From contig GG745338.1 in the NCBI GenBank assembly GCA_000151295.1, positions 998,682-1,062,681 of the forward strand: a stretch of 64,000 nt of DNA, written 5' to 3'. The notes beneath the pieces were generated by a model, which did not search any database, was not told the DNA's origin, and saw only the letters and a list, made by a program, of their open reading frames with translations. Numbering within the stretch: position 1 is the stretch's first letter; every line of letters starts with the position of its first letter. Of the stretch, positions 50,136 to 62,659 are shown one piece after another. Position numbers and translations under genes: made by a program. Source of the stretch: Allomyces macrogynus ATCC 38327. Lineage: Eukaryota; Blastocladiomycota; Blastocladiomycetes; Blastocladiales; Blastocladiaceae.

Positions 50136-50461
50136 CTTGTCGAAACAGAGGACGAGCGATGGCCGGAATGACGTGGAGGTTGGCATCCACATCACTGCGG
50201 CTCAACCGCACGCGCGGGTCTGTGATGCCCTTGACAGGTGAATCCAAAAGACTGCCAATCCGACTGCTCCAACCAACCCGCTCCAACCCCTGCACGCCAG
50301 CGCTCGCGCCAAGAACGCCCACGACGACGACGTCGCCCAGCAAATCGCAGTGTGCCCGACGTCAAGACCAGCGCGGCTGACCGCACTTGGCCGTCTCCAC
50401 TGCTGTTGGCGAAGGAGGCCCACACGCTCCGCACATTCCCGTCCCGCTCGGCAGTCAAGGA
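50136..50461. other. Upstream of THP1/PCID2
   Basis: 326 bases of CpG-rich sequence after the gap, with no gene. It should carry the THP1/PCID2 promoter. Confidence 0.4.
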
Positions 50462-52281
50462 ATGACCGACATAATCATGGCCGAACACGGCGCCATTGCA
50501 CCAGCCCCGAATGTTGCTCCGAGCACCGTCCGCGACCTCGCGCGCACCGTGACCGCCGCATCTCTTGCCGACAATCTCGCTTTCTTGCTGCACAACCGCC
50601 AGTACACGGCACTTGCAAGGCTTCTCCGGCTCAACAGCGACGTGGGCGTCGCGTGGATGCTGTCCGACGATGCCGACCACGTACGGCTCGCTGTCCCGTA
50701 GCGGAACGTCGTGCTGGCCAAAGCACGCTGACCACATCGTGTCGCGTTGCCAGAACGAGCTCGTGCGTCTGATCCTCGAGCGCGTGCCCGACCCGTGGGC
50801 CACCATCTTCAAGGCACACGTGCATGTGCGCCGCGACTTGCAGAAGCTCGAGTACTCGAGCGCCGCCGAGAACCAGATGCGGTTGACATCGTGCGTAGGA
50901 ATCCTCTTCCCGCTATTTTGTCATGTTGGCCGCGATTGACCTGACCTGGGGTTACCGTTTGATGCGTAGCGGATTCCTGTCCCAAGTGTTTGCGCGCGGT
51001 GATAGCGCACACCTGCCTGTGCTCTACGCGATCCTCGAAGACCTGGCGCAACTTGCGATCTTGGTCCGTTTGGTCTCGTTTTTCGCGTGGGGCTGAAGGA
51101 TCGCGCCGCTTGACCAGTTGCGGTCATTCGACTTGACTAGGCCGACGAGGAAAGTGCCAAGGACGGTCACATTGTCGAGCACCTGCAGCGCGCTATGCAG
51201 CACTTTCAGAGCGCGTTTGCGTCGTGCATGGGCGACCGGTACGGCTTCATTTGGACGCACCGCCTTGTTCCCCGCTCTCGCGCCTGACCTTAGCACGAAT
51301 TCACCAGAAACCCCGACCGACTTCGATCCAAAAAGGCCGGCGCTCTGCACGTCGTCAATGTGCAAATGCGCGTCTTTTTCCGCGCCGACCAGACGGCGCT
51401 GATTGCCAAGCTTTTTGAGACGGTCGACCACCGGCTGCGGCACGACTCGTCCGACATGGCCGCAACCGCCGCCGACATTGTCACCTACCGGTACTGGTAC
51501 GCGCGCGACTGCTTGCTCAACGACCGGTACGTCGACGCGCGGTACTGGCTCGAGTTTGTGCTCGAGGAATTGCCGGTCAAGGGCGCGCAGGGGGACGAAG
51601 CGCAAAGGCGGATGCGACGGAACGTTGAGTACGGTTCCGGTTAATTCTCAGCCGCATCAGAGAACAGGGTTATTGACTCATGGCGTTGTGAATTCCTAGA
51701 TGGGTTCTCCGCTCACTCATTCCGCTCCGAATCGCCGCCGGCACGCTGCCGGCGCGCGACGTCCTCGCCAGCTACCCGCGCCTCGATGCACTCTACGCGC
51801 CGGTCGTGACCTCGCTGGTGAAGGCCGATTTGCAAACGTTTGACGCACACCTCGCCAACCCGGGCGTGGAGCGGCACTTGACCAACGCGTGCCTGCTCGA
51901 CCTGGTCAGGTCCATTCGATGGCTCGTCGTGCGCCGTGTTGTGAAAAAGGCGTGGCTCGTCGCAGGTGCTGGCACGCGGTTGCGACTTGATCATTGCCAG
52001 ATGGCATTGAGCATGTCGCAAGGGAGCGAGGTGGAGGAGGTGGAGACGGAGGCCGCGGTGAGCACGCTGATTGCCATGGTGCGTGTTCTATTAGTCGCGG
52101 TGGCGATGACGGGCTTGTCATGACCATGATTTCGTTTTTGTAGGGCCTAATGACGGGGTACGTCTCGACGCAGCACCAGTTGGTGGTCTTGGCCAAGGCC
52201 AACACGTTCCCGAAGGTGCAGGACCAGCTCTCCACGACGTTTGAGCTGTGGGATGTGTGGAACAAGACGTTGCGAACATAA
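50462..52281 (+). CDS. PCI-domain protein, THP1/PCID2 (TREX-2) or CSN12 type
   Basis: Seven exons (50462-50680, 50754-50890, 50970-51063, 51141-51238, 51308-51628, 51700-52078, 52144-52281) join into 461 residues, close to yeast Thp1 and Csn12 and somewhat longer than human PCID2. Aligning blocks: HLPVLYAILEDLAQLAI (NWALPVMYAVALDLR in PCID2), FASCMGDR, SKKAGALHVVNVQMRVFFR, VTYRYWYARDCLLNDRYVDA, LPARDVLASYP, and the C-terminal winged-helix end GYVSTQQHQLVVLAKANTFP. The product should act in the nuclear TREX-2 complex in mRNA export, or in the related Csn12 complex. THP1 and CSN12 cannot be separated with confidence by eye. MAEHGAIAPAP at 50477 is an alternative start. Confidence 0.85.
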
Positions 52282-53312
52282 ACAGCTGTTAGTCTTCCCT
52301 GGTTGTGTTTCCTCTGCACGCATCGATGGTGTTGGTTGCTGGCCGTGCTGCCAGGCGTATGACGCGACAACATGGCATACCGCCGTAAAATGTTGCTCCA
52401 AGTCCACGAACCATGGTTCTTCCTTCTCCACCCGGCCGTTCTGCTCCAGTTCGCAAAATCCACGCGCGTTTCCAACGATCGACGAGGTGAGCACTCGCCG
52501 CGGATCCGGAGACTGGGGAGACGCAGAGAGACAGTTCAGCCCGGATGCGAGAGGGCGCGAGACGAGAGTCCGATGAATCGGGCGCCTGGGTCCTTGCGAG
52601 ACCCATGAGGGACGTCTCGACGATCCGGGGCCTTGGGCACAACCACCACCTCGGCACACCAACTGTCCCGCGCCTGCCAAACCCCGCCGCTTGTGGCGCG
52701 GGCGCAGCGCCCCGTTCACGTTCACACGCGCCGTGCGCCCGCACAACCTGCACAACCTGCACAACCAACGTCGACCCGCCCGGCCATGGCGCCATCGTGA
52801 CCGCCCAGCGTGGCATCTCGCCCTCTTGTTGCGTTTTGCCGCTCTCGAATACGCGTCTCAGAGCGCGTCCGCGGTCGCGTCTGACGTGCTCGCGCGCATT
52901 TTGCCCCGCCGCTCCACTCCGCCGGCTACGATCCGCACCCGCGGACGTCGTCGATCACGTTCCACGCTGCCCGCCAGGTCGAGCATCTCGACGTGGCATC
53001 TCTCGCGACTTCCTGCACCTCACTCCTGCACAGATCACGACGCGACTCACGCGACCACAGGACGGCATCGGATCAGATGCTCGTGCCATTGCTTGCTGTC
53101 GCCGAGCCATGCCTCTGGCGACGGCCGGCCTGCTTGGCGTGATGGTGCGGCCATTCAGGCCATCATTGCCCACCGTCGCCAGCTCCTGCACCGTGGCGTA
53201 TAAAGGCAGCGTGCTCCACCGCACTCGTCAAGGCAGTGCCGCGTCCAACGCTCCATTCCGCCCGTTCGGAACCGCACTCTCCACCCACTGCCGGACTCGA
53301 TTTATTTCCACT
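52282..53312. promoter_or_regulatory. Upstream region of MetE
   Basis: About 1 kb between two same-strand genes. A TATAAA lies 109 bases before the MetE start. ORFs here are shadows or low-complexity frames. Confidence 0.45.
53199..53204 (+). promoter_or_regulatory. Candidate TATA box of MetE
   Basis: TATAAA in GC-rich context (GGCGTATAAAGGC), 109 bases upstream of the MetE ATG at 53313. It is one of few such motifs in intergenic DNA here. Position is compatible with a 5' UTR of about 80 bases. Confidence 0.5.
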
Positions 53313-55849
53313 ATGGTCCACGCTGCCAATCTCGGGTACCCGCGCATCGGTGCCAATCGCGAGCTCAAGAAGCTCATCGAGGGCTACTGGGCGGGCAAGG
53401 TGTCGGCCTCGCAGCTCGAGTCAGGCGCGCACGCGCTTCGCGTCGCCAACTGGCGCGCACAGGCCGCGGCCGGCATCGACGTGATCCCGAGCAACGACTT
53501 TGCCTACTACGACCAGGTGCTCGACCTCGCCGCCACGTTCGATGTCGTGCCCGACCTGTACCGCACGGCCATTGCCGACCCGCTCGACCGCTACTTTGCC
53601 ATGGGCCGTGGTCACCAGGACAAGGCCAAAGGCATCGACGTGCCCGCCATGGAGATGAAGAAGTGGTTCGACACCAACTGTGCGTTCTTCTATTGTGCCG
53701 CCCAAGTCGAGGCTCGCTAGTTTCCACGGTTCCTGATCGTCCAAATATTTGTCATACAACAGACCACTACATTGTCCCGCGCTTCGCGCCGACGACCAAA
53801 TTTGTGCTGGCCGCGGCCGACCAGGATGTCAAGCCGATCCGCGAGTTCCTCGAGGCACAGGCCGCGGGCATCCACACGCGCCCTGTCCTGCTCGGTCCCG
53901 TCTCGTTCCTGTTGCTTGGTCGTGCCGAAAAGGGCGCTCCCGCTGATTTCTCGCCGCTTGAACTGCTCGACCGCCTTCTGCCCGTCTACCAGTCGCTGCT
54001 CACTCGACTGCTTGCCGCTGGCGCGACCGAGATCCAGCTCGACGAGCCGGCGCTCGTCCTGGACCTGCCGCCGACCGTTGTCCCGACGGCTTTGACGCGC
54101 GCCTACGCTGCGCTCACCAACGGCCCCAAGATCACGGTCACGACCTACTTTGGAGGAATCGAGCACCACCTGTCGACGATCGCCAAGCTGCCGATCCACG
54201 CGCTGCACATTGACCTGATCCGCGCGCCCGAGCAGCTCGCTGCCGTCGTCAACGCCGTGCGACCGACGCGCCTGCACCTGTCACTTGGTCTCGTCGACGG
54301 CCGTAACGTGTGGCGCACAGACCTGACGCGCGCTATCGACACGGTCACGTTTGCCATGACCGCGCTCGGTGCCGACCGCGTTCTAATCGCCCCGTCGTGC
54401 TCGCTCCTGCATGCGCCGGTCAACCTCGCGCCCGAGTTTGCCAAGACGGCGCCGCTCGCGGCGCTGCCGGACGTGCGCGAGTGGCTCGCGTTTGCCGACG
54501 AGAAACTGCGCGAAGTCGCGCTGGTCGCCAAGTACGCGGCCGCCAAGGCGCGTGGCGAGACGATCGCCGCCGACGTGGCCAAGGCGCTCGCCGAGAACCA
54601 GACCGCGATTGCCGCGCGCCGCGCGTCGCCGCGCCTGCACAATGCCACGGTGCACGAGCGTGTGGCCAACCTCAAGGACGCCGACTTTGTCCGCGCGGTT
54701 CCGTTTGCGCAACGGTACGCCGCGCAGCAGGCGCACCTGCACCTGCCGGCATTCCCGACGACGACGGTCGGTTCGTTCCCGCAGACCAAGGAGGTGCGGT
54801 CGATTCGCGCGCAACTCAAGAAGGGCGCCATCACCGAGGCGCAGTACTGGGCGTTTGTGAATGCCGAGACGGAAAAGTGCGTGCGGTTCCAGGAAGAGGT
54901 CGGGCTCGACGTGCTCGTGCACGGCGAGTTTGAGCGTAACGACATGGTCGAGTACTTTGGCGAGAACCTCGACGGGTACGCATTCACGGCGAATGCGTGG
55001 GTGCAGTCGTATGGCACGCGGTGCGTCAAACCGCCGATTATTTTCGGCGACGTGGCCCGCCCGAAGCCCATGACCGTCGACATGATCACGCGCGCGCAGG
55101 ACTTCACCAAGAAGCCGCTCAAGGGTATGCTCACGGGCCCGATCACGATGCTGCAGTGGTCTTTTGTCCGCGACGACCAGCCGCGCCGCGACACAGCCTA
55201 CCAGCTGGCGCTCGCGATCCGTGACGAGGTCGTCGACCTGGAAAAGGCCGGGATTCGCGTTATCCAGATTGACGAGCCGGCGATCCGCGAAGGTCTGCCG
55301 CTGCGCCGTGGCGACTGGGCCGGCTACCTCGACTGGGCCGTCATGTCGTTCCGCCTGGCCACATCGGGCGTGCGGTCCGAGACGCAGATCCACTCGCACA
55401 TGTGCTACTCGGACTTTGCCGATATCTTTGACGCGATTGCCAAGCTCGACGTCGACGTGCTCTCGGTCGAGGCCGCTAAGTCGGACCTGAAGCTGCTGGC
55501 TGCGTTTGCCGCCAAGGACGCGTACCCAAACTGCCTCGGTCCCGGGCTCTACGACATTCACTCGCCGCGTGTACCCTCGGTCGCGGAGCTGCGTGACCGT
55601 GCCGGCGATTTCCTCGCGCGTTTGCCAGCCGCTCGTCTTTGGATCAACCCGGACTGTGGCCTCAAGACGCGTGGGTGGACCGAGGTGCGCGCTGCCCTGA
55701 GCAACTTGGTCGCGATCGCGCGCGAGCTGCGTGCCGCGCACCCGGAGATTGTGATTGCCGAGGCGCCCGCGACGGTTGCGGCCACGGCTGCCAAGCTCAT
55801 TGCCGTCGAGACGGTCGTCCCGGCCGCAGAGACGGCACATTCGGCTTGA
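53313..55849 (+). CDS. metE: Cobalamin-independent methionine synthase
   Basis: Two exons (53313-53679, 53763-55849) join into 817 residues; yeast Met6 has 767. The enzyme transfers the methyl group of methyl-THF-triglutamate straight to homocysteine without B12. N-terminal LGYPRIGANRELKKLIEGYW and the joined TNYHYIVPR are typical of MetE. The catalytic C-terminal barrel begins at TTVGSFPQTKEVR and has MLTGPITMLQWSF. The zinc ligands are in place: His667 and Cys669 (IHSHMCYSDF), Glu692 (VEAAKSD) and Cys754 (NPDCGLKTRGW). The intron has a GTGCGT donor and restores the frame exactly. Its neighbours are unrelated genes. The non-homologous MetH lies in the same window. Confidence 0.96.
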
Positions 55850-57009
55850 TTGAGCAGGTGGAAAAAGGAGAGTGTTTGTCATTAGTGTTGAGCTCGGGGA
55901 GTTGAGTAAAGGTGCCGTCGTTGACATTGTTTTGATTGCAGCTCGCCAACATGCACTTCAAGGGCCATCCTCGGATCGCGGAACCCAAGGAGTGGGCCAA
56001 ACACTGAAGAGGAAACAAGCCGTGTGGAAGGCCGCCACGATAAACGAAGATCCCACTCTGGTTCAGGGTGCCAACGTCGCGGATTAGTTGAGGTGCGTGA
56101 CGCGTAGCCGATGATTTGCGCGGTGGATGAAAACGCATGAATACGTGTCGTCCTGGGACGTGCAGTCTGAACGTCCGACATCCAGTACATTGTATTTTGT
56201 TGCCTCAGAATTAGGAATCTACGCTGCTCAGGGAGGCTAAATGTGTCCCATCCAAGTGACCTATTGGTTCAAGGCCGTGCTTGGGACTGATAATACTGTG
56301 AAGGGTGGCGAGGCACGCAAGGGTCAAGTACTCTGCCGCTCCTCCGACCGCAAAAAGCAGGCTGAAACCACACAAGCAGGTGCGGGAGGACGCCCCAGGA
56401 ACTGCTGCGAGCAAACCTGGGCACGGTTTGGGTGAAAATTGTCGTCGGCGGGCGGGTGCCCTTGGCAAAGAACGGGTGCATCGGTGCTTGGAACTGGTCC
56501 TGGATGGCTGCTTGCCACGCCGGATTCGAGACCTCGTCGGCACTCCAGGAGTCCGGGTCGTGCGCGACAACGAGGACCGGCTATGGCCGAACCCCGAACG
56601 GTGCGAGCTTGTCGAGTAGTGCGGGCATCAAGCCGTCGGTCGCCGTCAAGACCCCGCCGCGCTGCGTAGCATCGGGATGTTGCAGACAGTCGTGCAGCAG
56701 TTGTGCAATCTCGGTATCAGGGAATACATGGGCGGGTTGCCGTCAATGGGCGGGAACAGGCGGATGCGGGATCGCAAAATGAAGAGAAGCGTACTCGTCG
56801 TTTGTCCAGGCAAGGCAGCGGCGAATTCGGCGGCGCGCGGTCCGTGACAGCTCACCTCCTCGGCAAAAAGACGATGTGGCGAGACTGAAATGACAGAACA
56901 CGCTCAACCGTCAGTGGTGTCAAGGCGCACGAACGCACGGCACAGAACGTTGCCGCAAACGCACTAAACACCAGTTGACAGTGCGCCTCCATCATCTCGC
57001 CCACCGGGC
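55850..57009. other. Intergenic with a possible degraded coding remnant
   Basis: Between convergent genes. On the minus strand, roughly 56,420-56,860, one frame reads protein-like (LLHDCLQHPDATQRGGVLTA, then VLVVAHDPDSWSADEVSNPA), but stops interrupt it (for example at the CCATAGCC around 56,585) and no start or splice sites fit. I do not recognise the family. Confidence 0.3.
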
Positions 57010-58065
57010 CTACACCTCCTTTGAGCCACTGCACAAGAGCACGTGGTGCGTCGTGGCGCCCGCCGACAGCAGTCGCACCTGGAGCGTCTGTGCAATCGCA
57101 TCGAGCACCGGTTCGAGCTTGGCCGTCTCGAGCGCGCGCTGGCCAGTCGCCGACGCGAGCATGGCTGCACCTGGGGCGTGCGGGACCGGGATCCGCACGT
57201 GCATTTTGAGCTTTTCGAGAATGCCAGGCAAGTGTCGATGGTAAGCTGTCAGCCGGTCCTGGATCATGGCTTCCGTCAGGCTCATCTTTTGCGTGAGCTG
57301 CGCGCGCACGTCGGCGTCAATCTCCGTGTGCACGCGCAAGTCGTTGGCGCGGTTCGTGACGGGGTCAATGAACTGGTGCGCGGCTTGGTCGAGTAAGGCC
57401 GACGCGGGCCAGTCGAGAAGGAGCACGTTCGACGCGACAGTGCGCTTGCGCTGCAAGGCCAGCGCCTGTTCGCGCGTGCGCGGGTAGCCATTGAGCACGA
57501 CATTGCGCCCCTGCACGTCGGGTTGCGCGGGACGCAGCACGAGCAGCTCGGTCATGATGCGGTCGGGTACGAGCTGGTGCTGCTAAACGCGGGCAGGTCT
57601 TGCATGCCGAGCGAAGTTTTGCGCTCGATGGCGACTTGGAGCAGCGAGGTCGTGGAAACGTGGCGGCAGCGAGCGTTTTGCACGACATACGTCGATTGCG
57701 AACCGAAATTGGCTTGGATTCTCTCGACGTGCGGCGTTCTGTAATCGAGAAAACAATTTACGCACCAGACCCGTTTCGTTGGCCGTGGGCGGGGCAACAA
57801 CGATGATGGCTGGGACTTGGTAGCACAGAGATCGTCTGGTCAGCATTTCTGTTCGTCCACGCCGTGATTCACTTGCCACGTAATAAAGGGCGGACGAACG
57901 CGGCCATTTCTCCATAAAATCGGCCATCCAGAGCAGCGGGTCCTTGGGCTTGTGGATGAGCAGCTGGCGGAGCATCTCGTGGAAAAGCGGAAACATTTCG
58001 TGATCGTTGGCATACTGGCCGGGACGCTTGTCGGGAACCGACTCGAACAGCTTGAAGTCGATCAT
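57010..58065 (-). pseudogene. Adenylate-kinase-8-like gene, frame disrupted
   Basis: From MIDFKLFESVPDKRPGQYAN the frame reads EMFPLFHEMLRQLLIHKPKD, matching the AK8 N-terminus. VPAIIVVAPPTANETG sits where the P-loop (GPP-SGKT) should be, so Gly, Ser, Gly and Lys are changed. CRHVSTTSLLQVAI (the AMP-binding HVSTGDLL region) lies in another frame. VPDRIMTELL and LNGYPRTREQAL (the LDG-PRT motif) return to the first frame after a TAG at 57583-57585. No consensus intron explains both frame changes. AK8 homologues are nucleotide kinases linked to cilia and flagella, which fits a zoosporic fungus. Only one kinase domain is seen, where animal AK8 has two. It may be a decaying copy, a catalytically dead paralogue with unrecognised introns, or an assembly error. 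Confidence 0.55.
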
Positions 58066-58815
58066 TGCAGAAAGTGGGGGAAGCAAGTGGCGGAGTTCGC
58101 AGGTCGCATTCAAGGGCGGCGGCTGAGCGTTCAAGATTTGCCATGGGATGAAGTTTGGAATGGAGGCGGCCAGAGCAAAGAATCCTCGCTCAACGGCAGT
58201 TCATCACATCACACACAACACAAGCTGAGAAGGGGGGTGGCAACCTATTTTTGAGCTTTCGCATTCCAATCCATGCTGCTGCCGGACATGGGCCACGAGT
58301 GGAGAAATGCCGAGATGCAGGTAAGGATGCAATGATCGCACGACGTTCATTATCCATGGCCAGATCAACATACTCCAACAGATTCATATCCTCTCTCCAT
58401 TTCGACCAGAGCCGGCCAAAGCAGAGCACGTCGAAATGGCGGTCAACTTCGCGAATGGCAATGGAGCACTCCTTGTGACATGACTCAAGGCGAGGAAATT
58501 GGGTGGATTGACGGGGAAGCACGAGCCGATATTTTGGCCGCCGACACAGGACATGGAGTTGCAACGAGGCTTCGATAGACTCATTCTGCAACCGTCATGA
58601 GAGGAAGCAGCATCAAACGATGGCCAACCACGTCTTTGGCGCTCAACAAGACTATAAATGTTGCATCTACTGAAGCTGAGCATGGGATTGCTTGGCATCC
58701 GAGATAACAACAAACCAGCTTGTCCTGTCTGCTCGTGCCGTTGGCTGTCGCGCTTCCCAGCCCCATCGCGACGATTGCCAACCCAGCCATCCTACTTGCA
58801 ACGAGCACCCAGAAC
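58066..58815. promoter_or_regulatory. Divergent region between AK8-like locus and F-box copy B
   Basis: About 750 bases with no supported gene; promoters for the two divergent loci would be here. Confidence 0.35.
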
Positions 58816-61736
58816 ATGACCGCAAGCCTTGATATTACCAACGATGCGCACGTCGCAGCCGTTCTCATGCCTGCCGCGCGACCAGAGTCTCCGCAGGCTC
58901 ATGACGCTGTTCTGATTCCCGACGTGCTCGCTCATGTGTTCAAGCACCTGACCACAGCCGTGCATCTGTTGCGAGCGAGCCGAGTTTGCCATATGGCGCG
59001 AGACGATCATGGACTCGCACGCGCCACTCTTGTGGCCTGCCGCGTACCGCCATTTGCGCGGGCTGCGCTCCTGCGAATTACCACTCGAGACGGCAAGTGT
59101 GACCTGGCGCGACTATCGCCGCCTCGCACTCATTTCCGAGATTCGCGATCGTGTCAATTGGTTCAATCTCAAGCAACTCGGCGGGCAACTCGCAGCGGCC
59201 GGCGTGAACTATATGAACGCCAACTGCATCATTCCACTTGAACAAGTACACGTTGCACGCAGGTACGTGCCAGTCGGGGCCGTGGTCGCGCAGTGCCCGC
59301 ACCTTCTTGATGTACCTGACGGCGGTGAGCCGTTTATCGCCGTCACGGACAAGTGCGTCGTGTTTGAGCCTCGTCTGAGTGCGTAAAGTCGAACTTGCAC
59401 GGCGCGTTTCCGACTCGATCCTAATATCGTTTTTAATTGTAGCGGGAGAGCTGCGCGCTCAGCAGACCCGATCGTTTGTCCAAGTCCAGCCGTTGTCGCC
59501 CTCTGTTCCATCTGCCGATCCGCAGCACCATGGCGCGTACCTCCTCCAGAGTCGCCCGGAACCTGTTGAGGTGATCAGAAACGGCAACGTAGTCCTCAAA
59601 AATGACCCTTTCTTCAAGAGCGCGAGCGCGACGTCGACCAAATGGGCGTTTACGCGGTCTGCAACGCGCGTTCGCCTGTACCCGCTCCTGACAGACAACG
59701 CCAGTATTTGCATCGCGCACCCGAAAAAGCTGCAGATTATCGATGTGTCGTGCTGCGACGATTGGCTTGTTGTGCTCTACCGCGCTCCGCTCGAATGGCC
59801 TCAACTTTTTGCTCGCGACCCTCGTGTTCCTTGGCGCCACAACGACGATCCAGATCTCATGGCCACGCCGTGCATTTTGGCCGTGTACGACCTGCGCGCC
59901 GTCCAGATCCTGCGCGCCGAGCCGGACCGGTGCTTTTTGCTCGATGCGCGCGACGCCGGAGTCAAGGCTGTTGGCGCCGTGTGGGTGCCATATCAGCATG
60001 GACTGGCGCATGCTGTTGTTGACCCGGTCGCGCATCCATTTTCTGTCGCAGAGTCGGATCCGTGGGCAGTTACTGGTCCCGTGGACGCATCTTCCCGTCA
60101 GGAACTGCTCAAGGTCATGGTCAATGAGCAAGGCGAGGACCGGATTCGCGGCCAGCGGCTCGTGATCGTGACGTTTGACGTGTCTGAACAGGCAACGCCT
60201 GATCTTGTCGCGTGGCAGCCGTACGGTGTCGTACCAGAACATCCATCGGCGATGCGCGGACCCAACCAAGACGAGTCGTTTGAGACGCACGGTCCCTGCT
60301 GCAGCTACACGTCGTGGCGCCTGTTTGGCCGCATTCTCGTCGGCACGCCGCTCGATCCTGTTTGTTGCCCACGTCTCCAGTTTGCGCGCGACGATTCGGG
60401 GCATGTGGCGGACGCCGCTGTCGCTCCAGACTTCAAGGCCGTCCTGACGCAGATCACGCGTCGAGGGTTCTTGGCCGTGTCGGTCTTGATGCGCGAGTCG
60501 TTGCTGCGCACTTTTCATTTCAACGCTGCTGACCGTGCAACTGTGATGGCGCGATTTGTCGCACAGATCTGCGGCGTGGATCACGAGGTCCTCACGCAAT
60601 ACGACCTGCGCCCGCTCGAGTCGGCATACATTCAGTCCAAGTTGGCTGCGACGGGCCGCCCAAGCGACGCGGCGCTCACAGCGTGGTCGCTCGCTGTGCG
60701 CCCTGCACCGCTTCGTGTCCGAGCAACGCTCCCACGCGCTGTTCATGTTCCGGGCGAGCTGACCTACCACATTTCCAAGATTCATTGGACGCGTCGTGAC
60801 CGTATTGTCGCCGTTTCTCGCCCATCTGCGTCGGCCGCTCTGCATCAGCAGTTTCAGAACTACTTCGGCAAATATGACACCACCACGCACCGCGGTTCGC
60901 GGATCGAGGTGATTGATGTCGCGGCGATGCGTATTATCGAGGTTGTGGACCTGCCGCCGACGACCGAGTTCAACATCAAGCACTGGCGGGTAAACCCGGC
61001 CTGGCACGACCAATTCGAGGATGTGCCGTGGTTCATGCCGCGTGCTCGTGCGCGGGGTCCGGCGATCCGCCCCGACCGCTGGGATAATGCGCTGATGCTG
61101 CCCGCATGGGAATCGGAGCTCGACAAGGACGGTCCGCTGACCGACGAGTGGGTACTCGACCCGGTCCGGATCGCGTGGAAACACGACTGGTCCGGCCCAA
61201 CACGACGGCGCGTGCATGTGCCCGGTACCGTGCTGCACGTCGAACCAACGGCCAAGGGGCTCGCGGTCATACGCAGTCTTGGGCCGATGCGTGGGTCAGT
61301 AATCGAGTTGTGCACTTACTCGAATCGGCACAAACCTTGCGCCGCCGTGGCGCCGCCGAAGATTGCGCCGATTCCTGCTCCTGCACCTCCTTGTCCACCA
61401 TCACCTCCTTCTCCACCGCGTGACACTCGAGCCCCTCTTGGGAATCGCAACTGGGCCCGGTGGCAGGTTAAGGCCCAAGGTCGTCGCAGCGACATCCAGA
61501 AGATTGTCGCTGGCGGTGATGGCATGGGTGTGATGGTGCGTTCTTCCGTGGGGGCGAGACGGAACAGGGCGCCGGCGCTTGTCGTGGCCAGGGACGATAT
61601 CGAGGAAGGGAGGCTGTTGATGGACGACGAGCTTGGATGGGATGAGGAGGATGTCGAGGAAGAGTGGGAAGTGGATGAGTTGGATGTGGGAGACGATCTG
61701 CTCGACCGCGAAAACGACGAGCAGATCGAGGAATGA
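58816..61736 (+). pseudogene. F-box protein family, copy B (frameshift in the F-box)
   Basis: Same two-exon structure as copy A (exon 1 ends 59378, exon 2 59443-61736, donor GTGCGT). Exon 2 is fully open and well conserved ([47 protein letters not shown]), ending in an acidic tail ([20 protein letters not shown]). In exon 1 the F-box helix reads SRVCH and then needs a frame change to read [14 protein letters not shown]. Relative to copy C, two bases are missing around 58,990-58,996. The summed exon length is likewise not a multiple of three. Translation could restart at 59009, which would drop the N-terminal half of the F-box. The intact 765-codon exon 2 argues the lesion is recent or a sequencing error. 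Confidence 0.65.
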
Positions 61737-62659
61737 TGGCGAGAGTTTCGGGTGGAGAAGCGAACCATGCTTCAGACGAAGACATCTGTCGGAGAATTGT
61801 GAATGTCAGTCGTTGTTGAGCCATATTTGTCGCGCGCACTTGTTGTTTTCTCTGTCAATACTCTTGTCCACCACCAGAGCGGGCTGTGGAGCGGAAAAGT
61901 CGATTATTGCAGTCCTCGCTCATATCATAGTTGGTGTGACCGGAAATGGCCGGCCACATCAAAAACTGGTGCACACAGATGTGAGATGAGGCCGTTTTCC
62001 GGTCCGTCAATGCGATCAATCCTCCAAGCACCCCACAAGCTCATGAGCACCAGAAGCGATAGTACCGCCCTGGCTCGGCTCCATTCTTGGTACGGTGAGG
62101 AACTATCGCGCGTGAGTACGACACGCAATGGTCGCAGCGACGGACCTGTTGACGATCTGGGCACGCTGGGCGACGGTCAACAAGTGCAAGAACACAGCCT
62201 GTGTGCGCAAGCAACCCGCAAATACATCCCAGGCAACAACGTGCAACAACACCCCCCATCACCTGGTTACCGGTGTTTTAGCGCCACTTTCGCCCACCCC
62301 GCAAAAACCTGGCACAGCGTGTCGAGTTGAGCCTTTGGGTCCAGCCAGCGCACCGACGCGCTCAAGTTCCTTTCGACTCAAACACATGTCATTGCTCCAA
62401 GGCACAAGCGCGCGCAGTGTGCAACGTGGGCCATCGCGACATCATGGTCGGGCAGCCCCATGAGGCCGCGAGCAAACATGACGAGAGGGCTGAGCGCATG
62501 GCCAGGCTCGCCATATATTGATGTGATGTGAGCCCGACACGATACACCTCTCTTCCCCACATCGCACACTCTGCATCTCAACTTGGCTGCTTTTTGGCAC
62601 TTCGACAACACCTACGCATGACAGTCCTTCAAACCAACCGAAGAGCAGCTGCCCCGACC
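61737..62659. other. Spacer between tandem F-box copies B and C
   Basis: 0.9 kb upstream of copy C in the same orientation. No gene or clear site seen; it should contain the copy C promoter. Confidence 0.4.

Noticed and set aside
48877..50343. ORFs spanning the N run
   Set aside because: N bases are read as open codons; there is no sequence evidence.
54383..55927. 514-codon minus-strand ORF
   Set aside because: Antisense to MetE exon 2.
59433..61238. 601-codon minus-strand ORF
   Set aside because: Antisense to F-box copy B exon 2; the same kind of shadow occurs opposite copy A (40829-42202).
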